A stretch of DNA of 64,000 bases from Pseudoalteromonas luteoviolacea (GTDB lineage: Bacteria; Pseudomonadota; Gammaproteobacteria; Enterobacterales; Alteromonadaceae), in the NCBI RefSeq assembly GCF_021654285.1, contig NZ_JAKFZS010000005.1, forward strand, positions 62,001-126,000. Reading direction: 5' to 3'. Both the position numbers and the translations under genes were made by a program. Position 1 is the first letter of the stretch. Every line of letters begins with the position of its first letter. Under the pieces are notes generated by a model. It made no database searches and was not told the DNA's origin. It saw only the letters and a program-made list of their open reading frames with translations. Below, in pieces: positions 26,425 through 36,199 of this stretch.

Positions 26425-27012
26425 ATGAAAAAAAGAAAGCCTCAAGCCCGAACTGACGGTCATATTCGAATTATCAGTGGTAAATTTAAAGGTCGTAAGC
26501 TACCAGTAAAAGATGTTGAAGGCCTCAGGCCGACAACTGATCGTGTAAAAGAAACAGTATTTAATTGGCTGATGGCTGATACACGAGACGCCAATGTATT
26601 AGATTGCTTTGCCGGCTCCGGTAGCTTGGGACTAGAGTCATTATCTCGTTTTGCTAAGCATGCAACATTCATAGAATTAGATAAAACAGCTGCGACGCAA
26701 ATTACACAAAATATACACACACTCGCGCTCGATAATGCACGAGTGATAAATACAAGTGCACTAGATTACTTGCGTAATAATGATGAACAACACACTTTTG
26801 ACATTGTTTATCTAGATCCCCCATTTAGAAAAGACTTACTTTTTCCTTGCTGTGAACTACTTGAAAGTGCAGGATGGCTTCATGATGATTCATTAATTTA
26901 TGTTGAATTTGAAAAAGAAGCACAGCCAAATTTTCCTGCTAACTGGCAGTTGTTAAAAGAGAAAAAGGCAGGCCAAGTGATTTGCATGCTTTTTAATCGA
27001 GGCCCGGCATAA
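26425..27012 (+). CDS. rsmD: 16S rRNA (guanine966-N2)-methyltransferase
   Basis: A 195-residue class I methyltransferase that modifies G966 in the small ribosomal subunit. The N-terminus IRIISGKFKGRKLPV and LRPTTDRVKETVFNWL are RsmD hallmarks; the SAM site is LDCFAGSGSLGLE and the catalytic motif is DPPF within VYLDPPFRKDLL. It is divergent from ftsY, as in E. coli (rsmD-ftsYEX). The start ATG 26425 is preceded by a weak ribosome-binding site. Confidence 0.95.
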   Translation: MKKRKPQARTDGHIRIISGKFKGRKLPVKDVEGLRPTTDRVKETVFNWLMADTRDANVLDCFAGSGSLGLESLSRFAKHATFIELDKTAATQITQNIHTLALDNARVINTSALDYLRNNDEQHTFDIVYLDPPFRKDLLFPCCELLESAGWLHDDSLIYVEFEKEAQPNFPANWQLLKEKKAGQVICMLFNRGPA

Positions 27013-27042
27013 AGCGTATAAAAAGCACACCGAGATTAACGC

Positions 27043-27071
27043 ATGACACAATTATTCAGATCCGCTATAAT
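27043..27071 (+). promoter_or_regulatory. Promoter of the rpsU-yqeY-dnaG-rpoD operon
   Basis: ATGACA (27043-27048), a 17-bp spacer, then TATAAT (27066-27071). This is five of six at -35 and a perfect -10 with ideal spacing. It would give a leader of about 105 nt before rpsU. Confidence 0.8.
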
Positions 27072-27126
27072 TTGATCTTTACACGCGGTCTCGCTTCGGC
27101 TTACAATACCGCACCATTTTTGAACC

Positions 27127-27149
27127 AATTGACCATTTATCGGTCAATT
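27127..27149 (+). promoter_or_regulatory. Leader hairpin upstream of rpsU
   Basis: AATTGACC (27127-27134) pairs perfectly with GGTCAATT (27142-27149) around a 7-nt loop. It lies within the predicted 5' untranslated leader, about 36 nt before ATG. A small GAGC...GCTC stem follows just before the ribosome-binding site. No T-run, so not a terminator; possibly an autoregulatory or mRNA-stability element. Confidence 0.4.
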
Positions 27150-27185
27150 TGAGCCAAGCTCATTATTTAGGTAGGTGAATTTTTA

Positions 27186-27401
27186 ATGCCAGTAATTAAA
27201 GTAAGAGAAAACGAACCGTTTGACGTAGCACTTCGTCGTTTCAAGCGTTCATGTGAAAAAGCAGGTATCCTTTCTGAAGTTCGTCGTCGCGAGCACTATG
27301 AAAAGCCAACTGCAGAGCGTAAGCGTAAGAAAGCAGCAGCAGTAAAGCGTCACATGAAAAAGCTTTCTCGTGAAAACGCACGTCGCGTTAAACTATACTA
27401 A
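27186..27401 (+). CDS. rpsU: 30S ribosomal protein S21
   Basis: A 71-residue basic protein of the small subunit platform, needed for mRNA engagement. The sequence [70 protein letters not shown] is nearly the E. coli protein. AGGTAGGTG ribosome-binding site. It is first in the conserved macromolecular synthesis operon with dnaG and rpoD, here with yqeY inserted, an arrangement common in marine gammaproteobacteria. Confidence 0.98.
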   Translation: MPVIKVRENEPFDVALRRFKRSCEKAGILSEVRRREHYEKPTAERKRKKAAAVKRHMKKLSRENARRVKLY

Positions 27402-27422
27402 TTAACATTTGGTCTTGTACAT

Positions 27423-27869
27423 ATGAGCTTATTAGCGACGCTAAAAGACGCCCAAAAGGAAGCAATGAAAGCCAAAGACAAACCACGTCTTACGGCAATC
27501 AGAGCAGCTCTAGCTGAAGTCAAGCAACGTGAAATTGATAACCAGACAACGCTAGACGATGCTGGTATCACCTCAGTGTTGGTTAAACTGGTTAAACAGC
27601 GTAAAGACTCTTTCACTCAGTATACTGATGCAGGAAGAGAAGACTTAGCACAGATCGAGGCTGGTGAAATATCAGTACTTGAGTCTTTCTTACCTCAGCC
27701 TTTATCTGAGGAAGAAGTTCTTGAGATGATCGATGCTGCTATCGCTGACACAGGCGCAGCTGGTATGCAAGACATGGGTAAAGTAATGGGTGTGATTAAG
27801 GCACAAGCTGAAGGTCGCGCTGACATGGGCAAAATCTCTGGTTTAATTAAGCAAAGATTAAGCGCATAA
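27423..27869 (+). CDS. yqeY: GatB/YqeY domain protein
   Basis: A 148-residue YqeY-family protein. The family shares a helical domain with the tail of the amidotransferase GatB and may bind tRNA, but no biochemical role is firmly known. Features: SLLATLKDAQKEAMKAKDKPRLTAIRAALAEVKQREID, then LVKQRKDSFTQYTDAGREDLA, ESFLPQPLSEEE and MGKVMGVIKAQAEGRADMGKISGLIKQRL. It sits 21 bp after rpsU and 76 bp before dnaG, so it is part of the operon; a hairpin follows it and may tune dnaG expression. Confidence 0.93.
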   Translation: MSLLATLKDAQKEAMKAKDKPRLTAIRAALAEVKQREIDNQTTLDDAGITSVLVKLVKQRKDSFTQYTDAGREDLAQIEAGEISVLESFLPQPLSEEEVLEMIDAAIADTGAAGMQDMGKVMGVIKAQAEGRADMGKISGLIKQRLSA

Positions 27870-27898
27870 CTACCCACATACAAATGTATGAAATTAGT

Positions 27899-27924
27899 AA
27901 ACCGAGCCTTGCGCTCGGTTTCTT
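27899..27924 (+). terminator. Hairpin between yqeY and dnaG
   Basis: AAACCGAGC (27899-27907), loop CTTGC, GCTCGGTTT (27913-27921), then CTTC. It lies in the 76-bp yqeY-dnaG gap. The short T-run suggests partial termination, similar to the rpsU-dnaG attenuator known in E. coli, lowering primase relative to S21. Confidence 0.75.
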
Positions 27925-27945
27925 CGTATAAGCGTTAGGAAAACT

Positions 27946-29703
27946 ATGGCTGGCAAAATTCCAAGACAGTTTATCGATGATTTATTAGCAAGAACTGACA
28001 TCGTCGAGCTTATTGATGGCCGTGTTGGTCTAAAAAAAGCAGGAAAAGATTATCAAGCCTGCTGCCCTTTTCACAATGAAAAGTCTCCTTCTTTTACAGT
28101 TTCTAGAGATAAACAGTTCTATCATTGCTTCGGTTGTGGTGCCAACGGTAATGCCATCTCTTTTTTAATGGAATATGACAAACTTGAGTTTGTTGACGCC
28201 ATTGAAGAGCTTGCCGGTATGTTTAATCTTGAGATCCCAAGAGAACAAGGTCTAGGTGGTCCGCAACGAAGCTTTGAAGAAAAAAAGTCAGATTATGACT
28301 TAATGATGCATACCGCACGTTTTTACCAACAGCAGTTAAATACTCATAATAATGCTGCACAAGTACAGGCTTATGTAAAAGGGCGTGGACTGTCAGAGCA
28401 AACAGTCAGTAAATTTCAAATTGGGTATGCTCCACCTGAATGGGACGCATTACTTGGTAAACTTGCTCGAAACCCAGCACAAAAGCAACAATTAGTAGAA
28501 TTAAAACTTGCCAGTGAAAAAACACCTGGTAGGCAATTTGACTTTTTCCGTGATCGATTAATGTTCCCTATTCGCGACAAACGCGGACGGGTTATCGCCT
28601 TTGGTGGTCGCGTGATGGGTCAAGATCAAGGTCCAAAGTATTTAAATTCCCCGGAAACACGCATTTTCCACAAAAGCTTTGAACTCTATGGTTTTTACGA
28701 AGCAAAGCAGGCACATAAAAAATTAGAGCAAGTGCTGATTGTTGAAGGCTATATGGATGTCGTTGCCTTATCTGAGTATGGCATTGATTATGCCGTCGCA
28801 GCACTGGGTACCGCAACCACACTAGAGCATATGCAAACCCTGTTTCGAAATACAGATAAGGTGATTTGTTGCTATGATGGAGACCGAGCCGGTCGCGATG
28901 CTGCTTGGCGTGCACTGGAACATGCATTACCAAATCTTAAAGATGGTAAATCACTCGGATTTGTATTTTTACCGGACGGTGAAGATCCTGACTCTTTGGT
29001 ACAAAAAGAGGGTAAAGAGCGCTTTGAAGAAAGGCTTGCTACGGCAGATGAGTACAGTAAAGTACTATTCAGCCGACTTTCTGAACAGTGTGATCTCACC
29101 ACCGATGCAGGAAAAGCAAAGTTATTGGCGGAAGCTGTGCCACTGATCAATAAAATCCCCAGCGAATTTTATCAAGAATCTCTACTGACGACATTGGCAA
29201 GACTCATAGGCAGAACTCGAGAGCAGTTGACGGCAAAGCTATCAACACCGAAAAAACAGCATAATATAGAAAGAAAATTTAAAGTCACCCCAATGCGCCG
29301 CGCAATAGGCCTATTGTTACAGCATCCACAGTTAGCTCACTGTGTTGACTATCTGCCCGATCTCGCTCACATGCAATTACCCGGCATGGCGCTATTTTTA
29401 AGGTTGCAGTATACATGCTTAGAAAACGCACAATACACCACCGCACATATCTTAGAGTCCTTTAGAGACACACAAGATTATGAGCCTTTAAAAAAGCTCG
29501 CAACTTGGCAACACAATATACATGAAGAGGCTTTAGAAGAAGAATTTAAACATACTTTCAAGTTTATTGAAGACCAGTGTTTAAATCTGCGCTTAGAGAC
29601 CTTACTTATTAAGGACAAAACAGAGGGCTTAAATAGCGACGAACGACTGGAATGTGCGTTATTAACACAAGCTTTAGGCTCTCGTAGAACTGGTCAAAAT
29701 TAA
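27946..29703 (+). CDS. dnaG: DNA primase
   Basis: A 585-residue primase that makes RNA primers for replication. The N-terminal zinc ribbon shows [27 protein letters not shown] (CHC2 type). The TOPRIM polymerase core has [10 protein letters not shown] and [24 protein letters not shown] is the basic RNA-polymerase segment. The C-terminal 150 residues are the DnaB helicase-binding domain and are more divergent. Length matches E. coli DnaG (581 aa). Part of the rpsU-yqeY-dnaG-rpoD operon. Confidence 0.98.
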   Translation: MAGKIPRQFIDDLLARTDIVELIDGRVGLKKAGKDYQACCPFHNEKSPSFTVSRDKQFYHCFGCGANGNAISFLMEYDKLEFVDAIEELAGMFNLEIPREQGLGGPQRSFEEKKSDYDLMMHTARFYQQQLNTHNNAAQVQAYVKGRGLSEQTVSKFQIGYAPPEWDALLGKLARNPAQKQQLVELKLASEKTPGRQFDFFRDRLMFPIRDKRGRVIAFGGRVMGQDQGPKYLNSPETRIFHKSFELYGFYEAKQAHKKLEQVLIVEGYMDVVALSEYGIDYAVAALGTATTLEHMQTLFRNTDKVICCYDGDRAGRDAAWRALEHALPNLKDGKSLGFVFLPDGEDPDSLVQKEGKERFEERLATADEYSKVLFSRLSEQCDLTTDAGKAKLLAEAVPLINKIPSEFYQESLLTTLARLIGRTREQLTAKLSTPKKQHNIERKFKVTPMRRAIGLLLQHPQLAHCVDYLPDLAHMQLPGMALFLRLQYTCLENAQYTTAHILESFRDTQDYEPLKKLATWQHNIHEEALEEEFKHTFKFIEDQCLNLRLETLLIKDKTEGLNSDERLECALLTQALGSRRTGQN

Positions 29704-29719
29704 TTTTTGGTGTTATAAT
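29691..29719 (+). promoter_or_regulatory. Internal promoter for rpoD
   Basis: TGGTCA (29691-29696), 17 bp, TATAAT (29714-29719), with a TG one base before the -10 (extended -10). It starts at the end of dnaG and would let rpoD be transcribed independently of rpsU and dnaG. Confidence 0.6.
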
Positions 29720-29806
29720 GTTCTATTCACTGCGTCAACCAAAATAACGCTGTTTTTAGCTGGCGCCCGTTGTATAAACTTTATCAGAGTGGAAGCAATA
29801 ATCTCT

Positions 29807-31648
29807 ATGGATCAATCTCCTCAGTCACAACTCAAACTTCTGATTCAGAAAGGTAAAGAGCAAGGTTACTTAACTTTTGCAGAAGTTAACGATCACCTTC
29901 CACAAGACATCATAGATTCGGATCAAGTCGAAGATATCATTAGCATGATCAATGATATGGGTATTCAGGTTTCTGAAGCTGCCCCAGATGCCGATGAGTT
30001 GATGATGCAAGAAACAACCACCGACGAGGATGCGGCAGAAGCAGCAGCAGCTGCGCTAGCAACGGTAGAAAAAGAAATTGGCAGAACAACAGATCCAGTG
30101 CGCATGTATATGCGTGAAATGGGCACCGTTGAGCTACTTACTCGGGAAGGCGAGATTCTTATTGCAAAACGTATTGAAGAAGGTATTAATCAGGTACAGA
30201 TTTCTGTTGCTGAATACCCTGAAGCAATCACGTATTTGCTAGAACAGTGGGACAAATACGAAGCCGAAGAGATGCGTTTAAGTGACATCGTCACTGGTTT
30301 CTTCGACTCATTAGAAGACGATGAAGCGACTATCTCTGCAACGCACATTGGTTCAGAACTAAGTGACGAAGACTTAGATGATGAAGACGATGATGGCGAT
30401 GAGGACGACGATTCTGAAGAAGGCGAGTCAGGCCCAGATCCTGAAGTTGCTCGTGAACACTTCGAAGAGCTTCGTACCCTATATACCAATGCACGCAAAT
30501 GTTTTGAAGTAAAAGGCCGCAGTCATCCTGATGCACAAGCCGCAATCAAAGAAATTGGTGAGTTGTTCCGCAAGTTCAAACTAGTTCCTAAGCAGTTTGA
30601 CCGCATGGTAAATAACATGCGTGAAATGATGGATAAAGTACGTGTTCAAGAACGTATCATCATGAAGCAAGCTGTTCAAATTGCAAAATTACCAAAGAAA
30701 ACATTCGTTAAGCATTTTGCTAACAATGAAACAGACGTTGCTTGGATCGACGCTGAAATCGCTTCTGGTGACAAACATTCAGACAAACTTCGCGAAGTTA
30801 AGCCTGAAATAGAGCGTTGTATTAACAAACTCAAAGCAATTGAAGAAAGCACTGGCTTAAGTGTAGAGCGCATTAAAGACATCAACCGTCGTATGAGCAT
30901 CGGTGAAGCAAAAGCACGCCGTGCGAAAAAAGAAATGGTTGAAGCAAACTTACGTCTTGTAATTTCAATCGCTAAAAAATATACCAACCGTGGTCTACAG
31001 TTCTTGGATCTGATCCAAGAAGGTAACATTGGTCTAATGAAAGCGGTTGATAAATTCGAATATCGCCGTGGTTATAAGTTCTCAACTTATGCAACTTGGT
31101 GGATCCGACAAGCGATCACACGTTCAATTGCTGACCAAGCTAGAACAATCCGTATTCCAGTACATATGATTGAAACGATTAATAAACTTAATCGTATTTC
31201 TCGTCAGATGCTACAGGAGATGGGTCGTGAACCTAGCCCCGAAGAGTTGGCTGAGCGCATGATGATGCCTGAAGACAAGATCCGCAAGGTGCTTAAAATT
31301 GCTAAAGAGCCAATCTCTATGGAGACGCCAATCGGTGATGATGAAGATTCACATCTTGGTGATTTCATCGAAGATACAACGATTGAATCTCCGATTGACT
31401 CAGCAACCATGGAAAGCTTGCGCGGTGCAACCAACGAAGTCCTTGCAGGCCTAACAGCCAGAGAAGCAAAAGTACTACGTATGCGTTTTGGTATCGATAT
31501 GAATACGGACCATACACTAGAAGAAGTTGGTAAGCAGTTTGACGTAACACGTGAACGTATACGTCAGATTGAAGCGAAGGCACTGCGTAAACTACGTCAC
31601 CCTTCTCGCTCTGATCTACTGAAGAGTTTCTTAGACGTTAAAGGCTAA
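29807..31648 (+). CDS. rpoD: RNA polymerase primary sigma factor RpoD (sigma-70)
   Basis: The 613-residue housekeeping sigma factor, the same length as the E. coli protein. Region 1.1 begins [23 protein letters not shown]. The non-conserved region includes a very acidic stretch ([21 protein letters not shown]). Region 2 is almost identical to E. coli ([57 protein letters not shown] in pieces), and region 4 has [30 protein letters not shown]. The frame extends to GTG 29789, but ATG 29807 matches the family start. Followed by a strong terminator. Confidence 0.99.
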   Translation: MDQSPQSQLKLLIQKGKEQGYLTFAEVNDHLPQDIIDSDQVEDIISMINDMGIQVSEAAPDADELMMQETTTDEDAAEAAAAALATVEKEIGRTTDPVRMYMREMGTVELLTREGEILIAKRIEEGINQVQISVAEYPEAITYLLEQWDKYEAEEMRLSDIVTGFFDSLEDDEATISATHIGSELSDEDLDDEDDDGDEDDDSEEGESGPDPEVAREHFEELRTLYTNARKCFEVKGRSHPDAQAAIKEIGELFRKFKLVPKQFDRMVNNMREMMDKVRVQERIIMKQAVQIAKLPKKTFVKHFANNETDVAWIDAEIASGDKHSDKLREVKPEIERCINKLKAIEESTGLSVERIKDINRRMSIGEAKARRAKKEMVEANLRLVISIAKKYTNRGLQFLDLIQEGNIGLMKAVDKFEYRRGYKFSTYATWWIRQAITRSIADQARTIRIPVHMIETINKLNRISRQMLQEMGREPSPEELAERMMMPEDKIRKVLKIAKEPISMETPIGDDEDSHLGDFIEDTTIESPIDSATMESLRGATNEVLAGLTAREAKVLRMRFGIDMNTDHTLEEVGKQFDVTRERIRQIEAKALRKLRHPSRSDLLKSFLDVKG

Positions 31649-31663
31649 GAGTAAAAAATACCA

Positions 31664-31690
31664 AAAAAGGCCGCATCATGCGGCCTTTTT
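31664..31690 (+). terminator. Terminator after rpoD
   Basis: AAAAAGGCCGCA (31664-31675), loop TCA, TGCGGCCTTTTT (31679-31690): a GC-rich stem with a T-run, ending the operon. Confidence 0.95.
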
Positions 31691-31826
31691 ATTTGAAATT
31701 AAATATGTGCGGATTGTATACATAATCAAGTAGGTGATCACAGTCAGCAACAGTTGTAGCCACTCTAAGCTGATGTGTCATTTATCGCGCAATGAAGACA
31801 AAAAGATATTTAATAGGAACAATATT

Positions 31827-32702
31827 ATGGCTTGGATCCAAATCCGCATTGATGCTAACAAAGAAACAGCCGACCTGATCAGTGATTTATTAATGGATAT
31901 TGGCTGTCCTTCAGTGACATTTATTGATGGCCAAAACACGCCTGTATATGAACCTAAGCCAGGCGAAGTCATTTTGTGGCCAGAGACAACCGTGATAGGC
32001 CTATTTGAAGCAACCCATGATATGCAATCAGTTGTTGATTACCTCACCGAGCAGATGCCTGAGGCGCCTAAATACAAAGTCGAACAGTTGGAAGACAAAG
32101 ACTGGGAAAGAGAATGGATGGATAACTTCCACCCGATTAAGTTTGGTGAGCGTTTGTGGATCTGTCCAAGTTGGCGCGATATCCCAGATCCGGATGCAGT
32201 GAACGTACTGTTGGATCCTGGTCTTGCATTTGGCACAGGCACACATGCTACCACTTCACTATGCTTGCAATGGTTAGAAGCACAAGACTTAAGCGGTAAA
32301 ACCGTGGTCGACTTTGGCTGTGGCTCGGGTATTTTAGGCATTGCAGCAATTAAACTCGGTGCAGAACGCGTGATCGGTATCGATATCGACCCGCAGGCAC
32401 TTGTCGCAAGCAGAGATAATGCAGAGCGTAATGGTGTTGCTGATCAACTAGAGGTTTACTTACCTGAGAATCAACCTGAGTTTAAAGCCGATATCGTTGT
32501 TGCAAATATCCTCGCTCAACCACTTAGAGAATTGCATGAAATAATCCTTGGATTCTTAAAACCGCAGGGTGCAATTGCCATGTCTGGGATCTTAGAAGAA
32601 CAAGCTCAATCTGTTGCTGATGTGTACGCACCATATATTGAGTTAGATGCAATAAAACAAGAGGGCGAATGGACACGAGTGAGCGGCATTACAAAACCAT
32701 AA
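31827..32702 (+). CDS. prmA: Ribosomal protein L11 methyltransferase
   Basis: A 291-residue enzyme that trimethylates ribosomal protein L11. The N-terminal substrate-recognition domain ([32 protein letters not shown]) is followed by [25 protein letters not shown] and the SAM-binding core [19 protein letters not shown] and [20 protein letters not shown], then [10 protein letters not shown]. The frame opens earlier at 31734, but ATG 31827 with AGGA upstream gives the E. coli-like protein (293 aa). It sits just upstream of dusB-fis, but both promoter and terminator separate them here. Confidence 0.97.
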   Translation: MAWIQIRIDANKETADLISDLLMDIGCPSVTFIDGQNTPVYEPKPGEVILWPETTVIGLFEATHDMQSVVDYLTEQMPEAPKYKVEQLEDKDWEREWMDNFHPIKFGERLWICPSWRDIPDPDAVNVLLDPGLAFGTGTHATTSLCLQWLEAQDLSGKTVVDFGCGSGILGIAAIKLGAERVIGIDIDPQALVASRDNAERNGVADQLEVYLPENQPEFKADIVVANILAQPLRELHEIILGFLKPQGAIAMSGILEEQAQSVADVYAPYIELDAIKQEGEWTRVSGITKP

Positions 32703-32741
32703 CAAGTGTAACGACTATCTTCTGAGTTAGTATTCTATTAC

Positions 32742-32779
32742 GCGTAAAGCCTGTACTTAACAGGCTTTACGCTTTTTTT
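32742..32779 (+). terminator. Terminator after prmA
   Basis: GCGTAAAGCCTGT (32742-32754), loop ACTTA, ACAGGCTTTACGC (32760-32772), then a T-run of seven. A perfect 13-bp stem. Confidence 0.95.
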
Positions 32780-32920
32780 ACAGCTCGATAATCAAGCCCA
32801 AACCTACCTTATAAAAATTTTTTGACCAAAATTACAGCAATTTATACAGTCCTTCATATTGTTACCAAAAGTCAACCCAAAAAGTTCAAAAAAAAAACAC
32901 TTATGTTCAATTTATAGCCT

Positions 32921-32948
32921 TTGATTTTTGCGAAAAAAACCGTAAACT
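32921..32948 (+). promoter_or_regulatory. dusB-fis promoter with GC-rich discriminator
   Basis: TTGATT (32921-32926), 16 bp, TAAACT (32943-32948), followed directly by TAGCGCCCC before the likely start. A GC-rich discriminator is the mark of growth-rate and ppGpp (stringent) control, as known for the E. coli dusB-fis promoter. A-tracts upstream could be Fis sites for autoregulation. Confidence 0.65.
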
Positions 32949-32981
32949 TAGCGCCCCTTGAAATGAGGCAGATGAATAGTA

Positions 32982-33953
32982 GTGCGTATTGGTCCTTACC
33001 AACTTGATAACAATGTAATCGTAGCTCCAATGGCTGGTATAACCGACCGACCATTTCGACAGTTATGTCGACGCCTTGGTGCAGGGCTGGCGGTTTCAGA
33101 AATGTTGTCATCAAATCCAAAGGTTTGGAAAACTGATAAATCAATGAACCGCATGGATCACTCTGGTGAATCAGGTATACGTTCAGTGCAAATTGCAGGA
33201 GCTGATCCTGAACTTATGGCACAAGCTGCACAATTCAATGTCAAAAATGGCGCGCAAATCATAGATATTAATATGGGTTGCCCAGCCAAAAAAGTGAACA
33301 AGAAACTCGCAGGTTCTGCACTTTTGCAGTACCCGGATTTGGTTGAGGAAATAGTACAAGCTGTGGTTGGCGCGGTAGATGTACCTGTTACCTTAAAAAT
33401 CCGGACAGGATGGGATCCTGACAACCGTAATGGTGTTGAAATTGCGAAAATAGCCGAGCGCAATCGTATTGCATCACTGGCTGTGCACGGGAGAACGCGT
33501 GCATGCATGTATAAAGGTGACGCAGAATACGACACTATCAAAGCGATAAAGCAATCGGTTTCTATTCCTGTTGTGGCGAATGGTGACATTACATCACCAG
33601 AGAAAGCCAAGCAGGTTTTGGATTATACGGGCGCAGATGCCATCATGATTGGTCGAGCCGCCCAAGGTCGTCCTTGGATTTTCCGAGAGATAGACTATTA
33701 TTTGCGAACTGGAAAACACTTACCAGCACCTGAGGTTTCTGAAGTGCGTGGTATTTTGATGGAACACCTTGTGAACCTTCATCAGTTTTACGGTGAACCA
33801 ATGGGTGCGCGCATCGCACGCAAACATGTATCTTGGTATTTGCAGTCCCACGACCAAGAAGGTCAATTTAGGCGAGTATTCAATGCACTTGAGGAGCCAG
33901 AGGCGCAAATCGAGGCATTAGAAAACTATTTTGAAACACTAGCAGCTAACTAA
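32982..33953 (+). CDS. dusB: tRNA-dihydrouridine synthase B
   Basis: A 323-residue FMN enzyme that reduces uridine 17 of tRNA to dihydrouridine. It begins [26 protein letters not shown] from a GTG codon, matching E. coli DusB. Catalytic Cys lies in [15 protein letters not shown] contacts in PMAGITD, LKIRTGW, NGDIT and [13 protein letters not shown]. The second domain ends VSWYLQSH...[10 protein letters not shown]. It forms an operon with fis (15 bp gap), as in most gammaproteobacteria. Confidence 0.97.
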   Translation: MRIGPYQLDNNVIVAPMAGITDRPFRQLCRRLGAGLAVSEMLSSNPKVWKTDKSMNRMDHSGESGIRSVQIAGADPELMAQAAQFNVKNGAQIIDINMGCPAKKVNKKLAGSALLQYPDLVEEIVQAVVGAVDVPVTLKIRTGWDPDNRNGVEIAKIAERNRIASLAVHGRTRACMYKGDAEYDTIKAIKQSVSIPVVANGDITSPEKAKQVLDYTGADAIMIGRAAQGRPWIFREIDYYLRTGKHLPAPEVSEVRGILMEHLVNLHQFYGEPMGARIARKHVSWYLQSHDQEGQFRRVFNALEEPEAQIEALENYFETLAAN

Positions 33954-33968
33954 GAAAGAGACATAAAG

Positions 33969-34259
33969 ATGTTTGAACAAAATGTGACTTCTCCTTTTAT
34001 CACTAACGCTCATGTTCAGTCACAAGAGAAACCGCAACCACTACGCGATGCAGTTAAAAAAGCTGTCCACCACTACTTAAAGCAGTTAAATGGTCAAGAC
34101 GTGCAAGATGTATATGAGCTAGTATTATCAGAGCTTGAAGCACCTTTACTAGAAGAAGTAATGACGTACACACGCGGCAACCAGACTCGCGCTGCGATCT
34201 TACTAGGTATCAACCGTGGTACTCTTCGTAAGAAGCTTAAAAAGTACGGCATGAACTAA
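33969..34259 (+). CDS. fis: Nucleoid-associated protein Fis
   Basis: A 96-residue DNA-bending protein that activates rRNA promoters and shapes the nucleoid in fast growth. The N-terminal beta-hairpin arm (needed for DNA inversion) is followed by dimer helices [19 protein letters not shown] and [26 protein letters not shown], and the [27 protein letters not shown], nearly identical to E. coli Fis in the C-terminal half. Co-transcribed with dusB from a promoter with a GC-rich discriminator. Confidence 0.98.
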   Translation: MFEQNVTSPFITNAHVQSQEKPQPLRDAVKKAVHHYLKQLNGQDVQDVYELVLSELEAPLLEEVMTYTRGNQTRAAILLGINRGTLRKKLKKYGMN

Positions 34260-34274
34260 TCTGTACTGATTTTG

Positions 34275-34299
34275 AAAGCGTCCTTTTTTAGGACGTTTT
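34275..34299 (+). terminator. Terminator after fis
   Basis: AAAGCGTCCT (34275-34284) pairs with AGGACGTTTT (34290-34299) with one G-T wobble; the second arm itself ends in T's. It lies 15 bp after the fis stop. Confidence 0.8.
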
Positions 34300-34511
34300 C
34301 ATCCACCTTCACTTTCTCAATAACCAATCACCTACCCCATCTAAACACACAAATTAAGGCATAATGTCCTCTAAAAGCCAAATTGGCGCATAAAGTTCAG
34401 TATTTCTCAATCTCGTTAACATCATTTCCATCGTTTTCTCATCCTAGTTGAGCTAAAATACAGCCTTTCTAAGCTAGCCCTTAACTAATCATTGAGGAAA
34501 TCAAAACCATC

Positions 34512-36098
34512 ATGGATATACATCGTCCTATTCGTCGCGCACTTTTAAGCGTGTCAGATAAAACTGGTATCGTTGAGTTTGCCCGTGCTCTTGCTGAGTC
34601 AGGCGTTGAACTTCTTTCTACAGGCGGTACTTGTAAACTCCTAGCCGACAACGGCATTCAGGTAACGGAAGTATCTGACTACACAGGCCACCCAGAGATC
34701 ATGGATGGTCGCGTGAAAACTCTCCACCCGAAAGTACACGGTGGGATCTTGGGGCGTCGTGGCCAAGATGAAAACGTTATGGCAGACAACAACATCTCTG
34801 CTATTGATATGGTTGTAGTTAACTTATACCCCTTTGCACAAACTGTTGCAAAAGCTGACTGCAGCCTAGAAGATGCGATTGAAAATATCGACATCGGTGG
34901 CCCAACTATGGTTCGCGCAGCGGCTAAAAACCACAAAGACGTCACCATTGTAGTTAATGCCAGTGACTATGACCGCGTACTTGCAGAGATTAAAGACAAC
35001 GATGGTTCAACAACGTATAAAACACGTTTTGATCTTGCAATTGCAGCCTATGAGCACACAGCACAATATGACGGCATGATCGCAAACTACTTTGGTAAGC
35101 TTGTCGCTGATTACACCGAAGAAGCGGCGGAAGAAACTAAGTTCCCACGCACAATTAATATGCAGTTTACGAAAAAGCAAGATATGCGCTATGGTGAAAA
35201 CTCACACCAAGACGCCGCTTTTTATGTAGAAAACAACATTGAAGAAGCCTCTGTTGCAACTGCGAAGCAATTACAAGGTAAAGCACTTTCATACAACAAT
35301 ATCGCTGATACAGATGCAGCCCTTGAGTGTGTGAAAAGCTTTGAAGCACCGGCATGTGTTATCGTCAAACATGCAAACCCGTGTGGTGTGGCAGAAGACA
35401 AAGATATTTTAAGTGCTTATGACAGAGCGTTTAAAACGGACCCAACTTCTGCGTTTGGTGGCATCATTGCTTTCAACCGCGAACTGGATGTTGAAACGGC
35501 AAAAGCCATCATTGAACGTCAATTTGTGGAAGTCATCATTGCACCAAGCATTTCAGCAGAAGCTGCTGACATTGTCTCTGAAAAGAAAAACGTACGTCTT
35601 CTAGAGTGTGGTCAGTGGGAAGCGAAATCTACTGGCGTTGATATCAAGCGCGTAAATGGTGGCGTGCTTATCCAAGACCGCGACCAAGGTATGGTCACAC
35701 TTGGCGACTTAACGGTTGTCTCTAAGCGCCAGCCTACTGAACAAGAGCTAAAAGATCTATTGTTCTGCTGGAAAGTTGCTAAGTTCGTTAAATCAAATGC
35801 GATTGTGTATGCTCGTGATGGCATGACTATTGGTGTAGGCGCAGGCCAAATGAGCCGCGTATACTCAGCGAAAATCGCAGGTATCAAAGCTGCAGACGAA
35901 AACCTTGAAGTTAAAGGCTCTGTCATGGCCTCTGATGCATTCTTCCCGTTCCGTGACGGTATCGATGCAGCCGCTGAAGCTGGTATCACAGCGGTTATTC
36001 AGCCAGGTGGCTCAATGCGCGATGAAGAAGTCATTGCTGCTGCTGATGAAGCAGGCATGGCAATGGTCTTTACCGGAATGCGCCATTTCCGTCACTAA
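34512..36098 (+). CDS. purH: Bifunctional AICAR formyltransferase / IMP cyclohydrolase
   Basis: A 528-residue enzyme doing the last two steps of purine synthesis. The N-terminal cyclohydrolase ([33 protein letters not shown]) spans about 1-200; the C-terminal formyltransferase includes [42 protein letters not shown] and [18 protein letters not shown]. Length equals E. coli PurH (529 aa). GAGGAAA precedes ATG 34512. In E. coli purH and purD are one operon; here a terminator and an unrelated gene lie between them. Confidence 0.98.
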   Translation: MDIHRPIRRALLSVSDKTGIVEFARALAESGVELLSTGGTCKLLADNGIQVTEVSDYTGHPEIMDGRVKTLHPKVHGGILGRRGQDENVMADNNISAIDMVVVNLYPFAQTVAKADCSLEDAIENIDIGGPTMVRAAAKNHKDVTIVVNASDYDRVLAEIKDNDGSTTYKTRFDLAIAAYEHTAQYDGMIANYFGKLVADYTEEAAEETKFPRTINMQFTKKQDMRYGENSHQDAAFYVENNIEEASVATAKQLQGKALSYNNIADTDAALECVKSFEAPACVIVKHANPCGVAEDKDILSAYDRAFKTDPTSAFGGIIAFNRELDVETAKAIIERQFVEVIIAPSISAEAADIVSEKKNVRLLECGQWEAKSTGVDIKRVNGGVLIQDRDQGMVTLGDLTVVSKRQPTEQELKDLLFCWKVAKFVKSNAIVYARDGMTIGVGAGQMSRVYSAKIAGIKAADENLEVKGSVMASDAFFPFRDGIDAAAEAGITAVIQPGGSMRDEEVIAAADEAGMAMVFTGMRHFRH

Positions 36099-36104
36099 TC
36101 GATT

Positions 36105-36136
36105 AGCGCGAAACGTTTAACGTTTCGCGCTTTTTG
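36105..36136 (+). terminator. Terminator after purH
   Basis: AGCGCGAAACG (36105-36115), loop TTTAA, CGTTTCGCGCT (36121-36131), followed by TTTT. It starts 6 bp after the purH stop. Confidence 0.92.
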
Positions 36137-36199
36137 TTTGCACCAAATTCAAGTATTCTGACCAAAAGACAATCACAATAACCTTGAAGGAACTGAATA

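Noticed and set aside
34369..34511. Possible PurR box upstream of purH (GCCAAATTGGC palindrome at 34377-34387)
   Set aside because: The palindrome does not match the PurR consensus ACGCAAACGTTTGCGT, so purine control cannot be claimed from it.
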